Assembly (NCBI GenBank): GCA_900544545.1
Contig: UQVY01000007.1
Span: 1 to 64,000, forward strand
Length of the DNA stretch: 64,000 nucleotides
Source: an uncultured Eubacteriales bacterium
GTDB lineage: Bacteria > Bacillota > Clostridia > Christensenellales > CAG-314
Reading direction: 5' to 3'
Positions 9,462 to 18,000 of this stretch are shown piece by piece. Made by a program: the position numbers and the translations under genes. Under the pieces are notes generated by a model. It was not told where the DNA came from. It ran no database searches and was given only the letters and a program-made list of their open reading frames with translations. Each line of letters starts with the position of its first letter. The stretch's first letter is position 1.

Positions 9462-9587
9462 TTAGTCGCAATTCTTCGTTTCCTCGGTCTTGCGGGATCT
9501 TCCGCGGGAGCCTGCGCTCTTTACGGCTTCCGATTTCTTTGCGGAAGCTGCGGGTTTATTTCTTTTCTGACTCGTTCTTTCAGCCAT
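9462..9587 (-). CDS. small basic protein, 41 aa, unknown function
   Basis: On the minus strand an ATG (9585-9587) lies 7 bases after a perfect GGAGG Shine-Dalgarno. The frame runs 41 codons to TAA. The peptide starts MAERTSQKRNKPAASAKKSE, is rich in Lys, Arg and Ser, and has one cysteine close to its C-terminus (NCD). It has no membrane segment or known domain. The composition suggests a nucleic-acid-binding or disordered protein, but no family is recognised. It stands alone and convergent with trxB, and upstream of it lie two copies of a 12-bp direct repeat. The strong SD and in-frame codon usage are the support. Confidence 0.6.
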   Translation of the reverse strand: MAERTSQKRNKPAASAKKSEAVKSAGSRGRSRKTEETKNCD

Positions 9588-9617
9588 TTTTTTCCTCCGT
9601 TTTTCGCTTTTTTAAGC

Positions 9618-9649
9618 GTAATTTTCACTCTCTTCAGGTAATTTTCACT
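9618..9649 (-). repeat. tandem AGTGAAAATTAC repeats upstream of the 41-aa gene
   Basis: Two exact copies of GTAATTTTCACT (9618-9629 and 9638-9649), 20 bp apart, which is two helical turns. On the minus strand they read AGTGAAAATTAC upstream of the small gene's SD. Shorter AGTGAA echoes recur near 9760 and 9783. They may be regulator binding sites. The remaining bases to 9896 hold no gene I can support. Confidence 0.5.
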
Positions 9650-9896
9650 TTTTAGAGGTCTTTTTTTGCCGTTTTTCGGGCAATTTCCGACCTTTTCGGG
9701 CGATTATTACTTTTCGGAGATAATTCGCTCGTCCGGACGGATTCGCGTTTGTGCGGAAGTTTTCACTTCGTTTATACAATCTTCACTTTACGGATTCCGT
9801 TCTCTGAGCGTACTCTTAGTTTGAATCCGCGTCCGCGAATTATTCCTTCCGCTTTCTGCTAAATATTCCCTCGGATTCGGGCGGAGGTTTTTTCGG

Positions 9897-9926
9897 GCAT
9901 AAATCCGATTCGCGCGGAATATATAT
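9897..9926 (+). promoter_or_regulatory. possible sigma-E-type promoter of spoIVA
   Basis: GCATAAA (9897-9903), then about 14 bases, then AATATATAT. This loosely resembles a sporulation sigma-E promoter, which drives spoIVA in Bacillus. The match is weak, and the call relies on gene identity. Confidence 0.3.
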
Positions 9927-9953
9927 CTGTAAGAGAAAAACACGGAGGTAGGT

Positions 9954-11405
9954 ATGGATATTTACAGAGATATAGCCGAAAGGACGGGCGGGGACATTTA
10001 TATAGGCGTGGTAGGTCCCGTCAGGACGGGGAAATCCACGTTCATTTCCCGATTTATGCAGAAGCTCGTGCTTCCCGCGATAACCGACGAAAACGCAAGG
10101 CTCAGAGCTACCGACGAACTTCCCCAGTCCGCCGACGGAAAGACGATTATGACGACTCAGCCGAGATTTATCCCCGGGGAAGCCGTTCCCGTCGATCTGA
10201 AAGGAGTCCGCGCCGACGTAAGACTTATCGACTGCGTGGGGTATCTTGCCGAGGGAGCCTTGGGACATATGGAGGAAAGCCGCGAAAGAATGGTAAGAAC
10301 TCCTTGGTCGAATACAGAGATGCCCTTTTCGAAAGCCGCGGAAATCGGGACGCAGAAGGTCGTTACCGAACACAGCACCGTCGCCGTGGTCGTAACCACC
10401 GACGGAAGCTTTTCGGAGATAGCGAGGGATGGTTACGTAAAAGCCGAGGAAAGAGTCGTCGCCGAGCTTAAGGATATAGGAAAGCCCTTCGTGATCGTGC
10501 TCAATTCCTCCGTTCCGGAATCGGAAATGACGCAGGCTCTCGCGGATTCTCTTCGGGATAAATACGATTCGCCCGTAATAGTCGCCGACGTAACGGCTCT
10601 CGACGAAGAAACGATAACCGCGATAATGGGCGGACTTCTCAGCCGTTTCCCCGTGAGAAAAATCGAAATAAACACGCCCGTCTGGATGAGGAAGCTTCCG
10701 TCCTCTCATCCCGTTATAGCCGGAATTCTCTCCTTCGTAAGGGAAGGCTGCGGAAAGATTTCGGCAATGTCGGAATGCGGAAGGCTTTTCGAAGGCTTTT
10801 CGGACGCGGATATAGAGAGCGCGGAGATATCGTCGATGGATATGGGGAAAGGCACGGCCACCTACGAGCTTAAACCCGAGGCGGGGCTTTACTATCGGCT
10901 TCTTTCCGAACTTGCGGGAACGGACATTTCGGACGACTTCACGCTTATGAGCTTCATAACGGATATGGCTGCCATGCGGAGCAAATTCGAGAGAGTTTCC
11001 GAGGCTCTTTCCGCAGCGGAGGATTCGGGTTACGGCGTGGTAACTCCGCCTATGGAGGAAATGAACTTTATGCCGCCCGAGATAGTTAAGAGAGGAAATC
11101 GCTACGGAGTCATAATGAAGGCGTCGGCTCCCGTCTATCACATAATGAAGGTAGACGTTACGACGGAGGTTTCCCCCGTCACGGGAAGCGAGGAGCAGTC
11201 GAGGTATATGCTCGGGAACTTCGAGGAGAATCCCGAAAAACTCTGGAATACCGATATGTTCGGAAAGACACTTCAGAACGTTGCCCGGGAAGGACTTTCG
11301 GGAATGGCGGGGAATATGCCCGCCGAGCTTCAGAACAAACTCCGCCGCGTCCTCGGAAGAATAATCAACGAAAACAAGTCCGGAATGCTCTGTTTCCTTT
11401 ATTGA
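9954..11405 (+). CDS. spoIVA: stage IV sporulation protein A
   Basis: 483 aa, within the family's usual length. The N-terminal GTPase-like fold has the P-loop GPVRTGKST, and DCVGYLAEGALGH and the ATDELPQSADGKTIMTTQPRF block are hallmarks of SpoIVA. The C-terminus is hydrophobic (GMLCFLY), as expected for the segment that helps anchor the coat basement layer. SpoIVA hydrolyses ATP and polymerises on the forespore surface as the base of the spore coat. It is the clearest evidence that this organism belongs to an endospore-forming lineage. It is monocistronic, with SD GGAGGT and a terminator. Confidence 0.96.
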   Translation: MDIYRDIAERTGGDIYIGVVGPVRTGKSTFISRFMQKLVLPAITDENARLRATDELPQSADGKTIMTTQPRFIPGEAVPVDLKGVRADVRLIDCVGYLAEGALGHMEESRERMVRTPWSNTEMPFSKAAEIGTQKVVTEHSTVAVVVTTDGSFSEIARDGYVKAEERVVAELKDIGKPFVIVLNSSVPESEMTQALADSLRDKYDSPVIVADVTALDEETITAIMGGLLSRFPVRKIEINTPVWMRKLPSSHPVIAGILSFVREGCGKISAMSECGRLFEGFSDADIESAEISSMDMGKGTATYELKPEAGLYYRLLSELAGTDISDDFTLMSFITDMAAMRSKFERVSEALSAAEDSGYGVVTPPMEEMNFMPPEIVKRGNRYGVIMKASAPVYHIMKVDVTTEVSPVTGSEEQSRYMLGNFEENPEKLWNTDMFGKTLQNVAREGLSGMAGNMPAELQNKLRRVLGRIINENKSGMLCFLY

Positions 11406-11471
11406 CGAGTCGTCCTTCGGGATATATGCGGATTCGGGAGAATATGCGGCGATAAGGATTCGGATTTTCAA

Positions 11472-11502
11472 AACCTGCGGGCATTTTTGTCCGCGGGTTT
11501 TT
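11472..11502 (+). terminator. terminator after spoIVA
   Basis: 9-bp stem AACCTGCGG / CCGCGGGTT (one G-T pair) followed by five T residues. Confidence 0.8.
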
Positions 11503-11583
11503 CCGCGCGTAGACGAGTAAGGTTTTTTTGCGTATCAGGTCGCGCATAAAAGCTCGGACGCGGCGTTATTGAGGGTAAAAAGA

Positions 11584-11612
11584 TTGACAAAGAAAAATCG
11601 ATATGGTAAAAT
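11584..11612 (+). promoter_or_regulatory. promoter of thpR
   Basis: TTGACA (11584-11589), 17 bp, TAAAAT (11607-11612). Its position shows that translation cannot start at the upstream in-frame ATG at 11569, fixing the start at 11647. Confidence 0.8.
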
Positions 11613-11646
11613 ATTACGACCAACAGATATATTCAGGCGGTGTTTT

Positions 11647-12180
11647 ATGAGGTGTTTTATAGCTCTTGCTCTTCCGGAGGAGACCATAGATTACATAAGA
11701 CGGATTTGCGGCGATCTGAGTCGGCTCGTCAAGGGGAATTTCGTCCCCGAGGACAATCTTCATATCACGCTGGCTTTTCTGGGCGAAATACCTCTCTCGG
11801 ACAAGGATAAAGTCGGCGACGTCGTTTTCGATGCGGTAAAAAGATCCCGTCCCTGCGACGTTTCGCTTCAGAAATTCATTCTGCTCAATAAAGGTACGGT
11901 CGCCGCTCTCGAGATAAAGAAGAACGACGCTCTTTCGGAGCTTCGGGAGAACGTTTCGGGCGCGCTTTCGGAGGCGGGATTTACGATTGACTTAAAGCCC
12001 TTCCGGCCGCACGTTACCGTCGCGAGGAAGATAAGCTACGAGCTTCCGTACAGAGATATCTGTAAGACTCTTACGATTTACAACAGACCGCAGATCGCGA
12101 AAGAGGTCGTGTTTTATTGCAGCACTTTAAGGAGAGAGGGCGCGCTTTACGAGCCGCTTTCCTGTTTCAGGCTGGAATAG
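11647..12180 (+). CDS. thpR: RNA 2',3'-cyclic phosphodiesterase (2'-5' RNA ligase family)
   Basis: 177 aa of the 2H phosphoesterase superfamily. The two catalytic HxTx motifs are HITLAFLG and HVTVARK, symmetrically placed as in ThpR/LigT. It hydrolyses 2',3'-cyclic phosphates at RNA ends, and the in vivo role is usually unclear. The start at 11647 begins MRCFIALALPEE, the conserved first strand; the longer frame overlaps the promoter. The SD is weak (GGCGGT). The next gene is 85 bases away with a palindrome (CGGGTTTAACCCG, 12227-12239) between. Confidence 0.9.
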   Translation: MRCFIALALPEETIDYIRRICGDLSRLVKGNFVPEDNLHITLAFLGEIPLSDKDKVGDVVFDAVKRSRPCDVSLQKFILLNKGTVAALEIKKNDALSELRENVSGALSEAGFTIDLKPFRPHVTVARKISYELPYRDICKTLTIYNRPQIAKEVVFYCSTLRREGALYEPLSCFRLE

Positions 12181-12265
12181 CGTATTCCGCGCAGAGAACA
12201 CGAAGTCATAAAGCCAAAGACAACTACGGGTTTAACCCGATACCTAAAACAAGGAGACCGAAAAA

Positions 12266-13324
12266 ATGGGATTATTCGATTTTATCAAAGGTCAGCTTCT
12301 CAAGGTTATTGCGTGGGAGGATGACAGCAGCAACACGCTCGTATATCGTTTTCCGATGGACGGAAAGGCGATTATGGTCGGTTCTAAACTTACGGTCAGA
12401 CCTTCTCAGATGGCGATTTTCGTACACAGAGGACAGATCGCGGATATTTTCGGTCCGGGGGAATATAATCTTCAGACGAAAAATCTTCCCTTCCTGACCG
12501 CTCTGGGCGACGTTTTCTATCAGGGCGAGAACCGCTTCAAAGCCGAAGTTTATTTCGTGAACACCAAGCAGTTCACGGGTATTCAGTGGGGGACTTCCAG
12601 CCCGATAACCATAAGGGACGACGATTTCGGAATGGTAAGGATCCGCGCTTACGGCGTCTACGCGTACAGAGTCGAGGACCCGAAGAAGCTTCTCGAGGAG
12701 CTTTTCGGAACCAACAGCTCGTTCGAGGTCGAGGATATTTCCGACCATCTCAAATCCGTCCTCATAAGCTCTATGACCGACACGATAGCCGAAAGCCGCG
12801 TATCGGCTCTCGATATGGCTATGAATCTCCGTGAGTTCAACGAGCAGTGCAGGCTTTCCGTTCAGGAGGATTTCAGCGGGCTGGGACTCAAGATTACCAA
12901 TTTCACGATCGAGAACATCAACTTCCCGCCGGAGATAGAAAAAGCCATCGATCAGCGTTCGACTCTCGGGATTCTCGGCGACAAAATGGGAACCTACACC
13001 CAGAAAGCCGCCGCGGACGCGCTCAAGGACGCCGCCAAAAACCCCGGAGCCGCGGGTATGTTCGTGGGAATGGGCGTGGGCGGAAACGCCGGAGGCTATA
13101 TGGGACAGACTATGGGCGGAGCCTTCGCTCAGGCTAAGGACAAGCCCGAAGCTCCCGCCGGCGGAACGAAATTCTGCCCGAGCTGCGGAGCCAAGCTTTC
13201 GGGAACGGCTAAATTCTGCCCCAATTGCGGCGCAAAGCAGGAAGGCTCGGTTTGTCCCGACTGCGGACAGCCCGTGAAGAGCGGGTCGAAATTCTGCCCC
13301 AACTGCGGCAAGAAACTTGATTAG
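12266..13324 (+). CDS. SPFH-domain protein with C-terminal zinc ribbons (YdjI-like)
   Basis: 352 aa. The first ~260 residues form the SPFH/virion-core-protein-like domain of the B. subtilis YdjI family. A Gly/Ala-rich linker follows, and the tail has four CPxCG knuckles (FCPSC, FCPNC, VCPDC, FCPNC), probably two zinc ribbons. It starts MGLFDFIKGQLLKVIAW, typical of the family. It has no transmembrane helix and is presumably recruited to membranes. In Bacillus the homologue works beside PspA-like proteins in envelope stress. Here it is paired, 12 bases apart, with another zinc-ribbon gene. Confidence 0.85.
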   Translation: MGLFDFIKGQLLKVIAWEDDSSNTLVYRFPMDGKAIMVGSKLTVRPSQMAIFVHRGQIADIFGPGEYNLQTKNLPFLTALGDVFYQGENRFKAEVYFVNTKQFTGIQWGTSSPITIRDDDFGMVRIRAYGVYAYRVEDPKKLLEELFGTNSSFEVEDISDHLKSVLISSMTDTIAESRVSALDMAMNLREFNEQCRLSVQEDFSGLGLKITNFTIENINFPPEIEKAIDQRSTLGILGDKMGTYTQKAAADALKDAAKNPGAAGMFVGMGVGGNAGGYMGQTMGGAFAQAKDKPEAPAGGTKFCPSCGAKLSGTAKFCPNCGAKQEGSVCPDCGQPVKSGSKFCPNCGKKLD

Positions 13325-13336
13325 CGAGAGGCGTTT

Positions 13337-14581
13337 ATGAGCGGCAGAAAAGATAATCCGCAGAGCGAGATCAAGTCGTTCTGCCTGAACTGCGGTACGC
13401 AGATGGAAAACGATCATTCTACGGGCGGACTGAAATGCCCGAAGTGCGGAGCCGTTAAGGACGGAAGGAACGCCGAAACCGAAAAGCGCGTCAATATCAC
13501 CAAATGCGAAGGCTGCGGGGCGACGATGACCTTCGATCCGAAGGAGGGTATACTGAAATGTCCTTACTGCGGAAATACGAGGAAAATCGAAGCCACGAGG
13601 GATCTCCGGGAGAGGGATTTTTCGGAATTCGACAAAGCCGAGAAATGGACGGGGAATATAGTTACGGTTTCCTGTCCCAACTGCGGAGCCGTCGAAACCT
13701 ACTGCGAAAGCGACGTCGCCAAGGTCTGTCCATTCTGCAAAACCCCTATGGTTCTCGGAAAGGACGATATTCAGGGCGTAAAACCCAACGTCGTCGTTCC
13801 CTTCAAGATTAACGCGGACGAGGCTCTGGGCGAATGCAAGAAATGGATAAAGAAGCGTATATTCGCGCCGCATAAGTTCAAGAAGAGCTTCAACTTCGAT
13901 TCGGTCAAGGGTATTTACTATCCGATATGGACGTTCGACAGCAACGTTATTACCGATTACAGCGGAACGCTCGGAAGAACGGTTACGAGGACGCGGACGA
14001 GGAACGGAAAGACCGAGACCTATACGACAACGGAATACTTTCCGGTTTCGGGGCAGATGTTCGATATGTTCGACGATATCGCAGTAAACGCAGGCTCTTT
14101 CGTGGAGGATTCGGACGTGGATGCGATGACCTTTTCGCAGAAGGATTACATCGACTATTCGGACGAATATCTCGCGGGCTTCTCGGCTACGGGCTACACC
14201 GTAAAGCCGCAGGACGCGTGGGTAAAGGCCGAAGCCAAGATGAAGAAGATCATCGAGAGAGAGATTATGCGGAGGCACAACGCCGATACGGTTATGAGCC
14301 TCGATATGAGACTCTTTCACGAGGGAAGAAGTTTCAAGTATATGCTCGTTCCGTTCTACGTTTCTGCGGTCAGATGGAACAAGAAGATTTACAAACAGAT
14401 CATAAAAGGTACGGGCGAACAGAAGGTCCGCGGAAAAACTCCGCTTTCACCGATAAGAATCGGAATCGCGGTTCTTTTGGGACTGGGGCTTTTAGGGCTT
14501 ATAATATACCTTATTATGACGGGCGACGGCGAAGTTTCGTTCGACGCGATAAGAAGGCTCGTGAGCCTGCTGCCCGCATAA
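13337..14581 (+). CDS. multi zinc-ribbon membrane protein (YdjG-like)
   Basis: 414 aa. The N-terminus contains several treble-clef/zinc-ribbon pairs: FCLNC with CPKC, CEGC with CPYC, CPNC with CPFC. The middle region is soluble and mixed alpha/beta. A single hydrophobic helix, IAVLLGLGLLGLIIYLIM, lies about 20 residues from the C-terminus, so the protein is tail-anchored with its zinc domains in the cytoplasm. This matches the architecture of YdjG, the partner of YdjI. The pair is probably one operon; the TPM-domain YdjH and PspA partners known in Bacillus are not here. Confidence 0.8.
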   Translation: MSGRKDNPQSEIKSFCLNCGTQMENDHSTGGLKCPKCGAVKDGRNAETEKRVNITKCEGCGATMTFDPKEGILKCPYCGNTRKIEATRDLRERDFSEFDKAEKWTGNIVTVSCPNCGAVETYCESDVAKVCPFCKTPMVLGKDDIQGVKPNVVVPFKINADEALGECKKWIKKRIFAPHKFKKSFNFDSVKGIYYPIWTFDSNVITDYSGTLGRTVTRTRTRNGKTETYTTTEYFPVSGQMFDMFDDIAVNAGSFVEDSDVDAMTFSQKDYIDYSDEYLAGFSATGYTVKPQDAWVKAEAKMKKIIEREIMRRHNADTVMSLDMRLFHEGRSFKYMLVPFYVSAVRWNKKIYKQIIKGTGEQKVRGKTPLSPIRIGIAVLLGLGLLGLIIYLIMTGDGEVSFDAIRRLVSLLPA

Positions 14582-14686
14582 TAAAGAGAATTCCGCAGGA
14601 TTCTTTTTGCGGGAAAAAGCGTATAATAACGTCGGGAGAAATCTTCTTCCGCGGTATTAAATATAATTATAATAACGGAGGAAAAT

Positions 14687-14884
14687 ATGTCGGAGGTCAA
14701 AATCACGAAGGATATGCGTATATCCGAGATTATCAGAATCAAACCCGCAACGGTTCCCGTATTCGGTTCTTTCGGAATGGGCTGCATTCATTGTCTTGCG
14801 GCTGACAGCGAAACGCTCGAACAGGCTGCGGCGGTTCACGGACTGGACGCGGACGCACTCGTCAACGAACTCAATAAAGCTTAA
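14687..14884 (+). CDS. DUF1858-type redox-disulfide protein
   Basis: 65 aa, whole protein one domain of the DUF1858 / hybrid-cluster-protein-associated family. After the ITKDMRISEII helix-starting motif comes FGMGCIHC, with the CxxC pair at Cys33/Cys36, then a short C-terminal helix. Family members are small thiol or metal-binding redox adaptors often found beside hybrid cluster proteins in anaerobes; the exact function is unknown. A strong SD (GGAGG) lies 7 bases upstream. No hybrid cluster gene is adjacent. Confidence 0.85.
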   Translation: MSEVKITKDMRISEIIRIKPATVPVFGSFGMGCIHCLAADSETLEQAAAVHGLDADALVNELNKA

Positions 14885-14910
14885 AAAGGGCTTGAAAGAA
14901 GTTTTTTAAA

Positions 14911-15023
14911 GGCACAATCCCCTTTGATAAGTACGTTTTTTTAAAAAAGTTAATAAAAGGCGTGAAAAAGTCTTGCTTTATTTGAGAATTTAATGTAAAA
15001 TTAGAAACAAAGGGGATAGTGCC
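14911..15023 (+). repeat. imperfect inverted repeat flanking the promoter of the giant lipoprotein gene
   Basis: Arm 1 is GGCACAATCCCCTTTG (14911-14926) and arm 2 is CAAAGGGGATAGTGCC (15008-15023): 15 of 16 positions are complementary, with 81 bases between. The promoter lies inside and arm 2 starts about where transcription should begin. Further AAGGGGAT copies follow in the leader. Confidence 0.75.
14973..15001 (+). promoter_or_regulatory. promoter of the 1335-aa lipoprotein gene
   Basis: TTGCTT (14973-14978), 17 bp, TAAAAT (14996-15001). Confidence 0.65.
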
Positions 15024-15069
15024 CCCGTTAAGGGGATGCTATACGATTAAACAAACAGGAGGCTTATAG

Positions 15070-18000
15070 ATGAAAAACAAGATTATCGTTTCCTTCATTC
15101 TTGTTGCGACGATTATCGCGTGCATGTTCGCGTTCGTGGGTTGTCAGACCCCCGCGACCATCAGCTCGACGAATAACGGCGCGCAGGTCGTTATGGAAGC
15201 AGGCGAAACGGCTGAACTGCCGTACGCGCTCAACGGCGAAATGCTCAAGAGTCAGGCTATCACCACGGTAGTCAAACTCGGCAAAGACGTAGTTGAAATT
15301 AAAGAAAACAAAAAGGTAGAGGCTAAGAAAGCCGGTACCGCTCTTATCGAGGTATCTCTCCTCAATAACGACAAGGCGGACGGCAACGTCCTCAGTATCG
15401 AAGTTCTCGTAAAGAACTCCAAAGCCGTTAAATCCGCTCAGGATACCATCGGCAACATCAATATCGACGCAGCCGTTTCCGGCAACGAAGAATACACCAA
15501 GGTATTCGACGCTGCCAAGAAGGCATGGCAGGCCAAGATAGCGGATTGCATCACCGAAGAACAGATCGCCGCAAGAACCAAAGAAGCTCAGGCTGCTCTT
15601 CAGGCTCTCAACGCTTTCTTCTCGGAAAAAGAAGACGTCAAGGCAGTTATCTCCGCTTATACCGTAGACAGAGCTAAGGAAACGCTCGCCGCGAGAAGCG
15701 AGAATTACAAGGCCGAAGATATCGACGCCGTTCTCGAAGCCAAGAGCGAAGAATTCGAAGCTCTTATAGCTAAATGGAACGCGGCTATCGAAGGCGCGGA
15801 CAATGCTGCCGATCTCGGAGTTATCCTTGCGGCTATGCCCGGCGAATTCAACGCTTTCGTCAACGACGCCGAAGTCCGCGTTATGCTCAAGAACATCGTA
15901 GGCGACTACGATATGAAGGACGGCGATATTCTTCGGCAGCTCACCGACCTCTCCGACAATCTCGGTAAGACCGACCTCGAGCTTCAGAAGAAGATCGACG
16001 CGCTCATCAAGACCGTCAAATGGCAGGGCGTTGTTCTCGAACAGGTCAGCAAGACTTATACATACGACGGTTCTTATCATAAGACCGAATCCACCCACGA
16101 CGATTATTTCGTGGAGTATAAGCTCGACGACGGTACCTGGGGCGCGAACGAAATCGGCTTCAAGGACGCAGGTACCTACGACATCAGAGTAGGAACGACT
16201 CTTGAACTTGCAGACGGTAACGTTACCATTTACGCTTACTCCTCGATGACCATTCTCAAGGGCGTTCTTCCCACTCCCGTATGGCCGGAAATCACCGATG
16301 CTTTCGTGCTTTTCGCACAGCTCAGGTCCATCGATCCCAACGACGCTAAATACGGCGGAATCGCGGGCGAAGGTTCCGTTTACGACGACGAAGGCAACCT
16401 TTACGGCAGCAGAGTCCTCGGTTACTTCCGTTGGCTCGAAGAAGACAGATACGTAGAACCCGTCAACTTCGGCGGATACTCCCTCGAACTCGTTCCTTAT
16501 AAGTACGACGACGCGGGCGAAATCGTTCGCGACGAAGAAGGCAACCCCGTAAGAGACGAAAACTGGAAGATTCTCCGTCAGCTCGTACCCGTGGAAGTCA
16601 AGCCCGTATACGTAACCGTTGTTCCGAAGGCAGGACAGTGGAAGAATTACGACGGTACGACCGCAACGAACATTCTTTACGATATAGAGGTTTACGAGGA
16701 CGATGCGAGAACCATTTCCGTTACTCCTTCCGAAAAGCTTTATAATTACATTATGAACAACCTCGAAGGTGACCTTGTTCTTGAAAACGTTGGCGGCGCT
16801 CCCGCTAAGGACGCCGGAAACTGGCTCATCGAGCAGGGTACCCTCAAGGCTACCATGGACGCTAAATTCTACGTCAAGTACGAAGGCAGAGGAATCACTT
16901 ACGAAATCAAGCCTCTCGTTATCGAAAGCGCGGCAATTGACGGCGTAATGAAGTACTACGACGGTACCGACACTGCTTCCGATATCAACAAGGCTCTTTC
17001 TGCAGCGGTAGTTAAGGCATACGATTCCGAGGGCAACCTCGTAGAAGCGGCTCTCGTTGCCGGCGATGTCATCAACGTTTCCGTCATCGGCGCTAAATAC
17101 GCGGAAAAGAACGTCCACGAAAACAGACCTCTTGATCTCACCGGCGCAACCGTAACCTATACCGAAAACGGCGCGGCTATGAAGAACTACGTTATAACCG
17201 GCACGATTCTGGAGATCAACGGAACCATCAAGGCTCGTCCCATCACCGCTATCAACGGCAGAATCAAGACCAGACTCTATAACGGTACCGACGTCGCTAT
17301 CTATACCGACGAAGAAGTCGCGGCAAGAGTCATCAAGATTCAGAACGTCGACGCAGCGGGCGAACTCGCTATGACCGACGCCGTTCTCACCGCGTTTGCG
17401 GATATGGCGGCTGACGACGTTCACGTAGAACTTCTCGCCAACGGTACTTACGTAGGCGAAAACAACACCGGCAAGAACGTCGGCGTCAATAAACCCATCA
17501 TCTTCAACAACAGCGAAGAAGTTACCTCGTGGCAGCTTGTCGGCGAAGACGCGGCTAACTACGTATACGTAGGCGGCATTGGCGACCTCGATCCCGATAA
17601 GACCGAAAAGATTAACTACGTCGGCGACATCGAAAAACTCAAGGCAGCGGACGGCTTCGTCGAAATCGTCGAAATGGAAGCTACCAAGGAATACGACGGA
17701 ACCGCAACCCTTCTTGCGACTCAGCTCGTTAAGGACGGCGACTATTATAAGGCAGTATTCAAGTTCCTCGACGTGGAAGGCTACGAAGCGATCAGAAACG
17801 ACGAGCTCTTCGTTACCGAAGTTACGGACGGTCCCGATAATGTTTACTGGGATAAGACCAACCCGCGCAGCGAAGTAGGTTCTCACTTCATCAAGATCGA
17901 CGACGCGGCTTCTCATATGACCATCGGCGGCGCTGACGCAGACAACTACGATTGGAGCGACCTCATTGCCGAAGGTACCGGTACCATCACCAAGAAGACC

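Noticed and set aside
9378..9641. 87-codon plus-strand frame after trxB
   Set aside because: It overlaps the trxB terminator and the better-supported 41-aa minus-strand gene; the product is low-complexity Phe/Ser.
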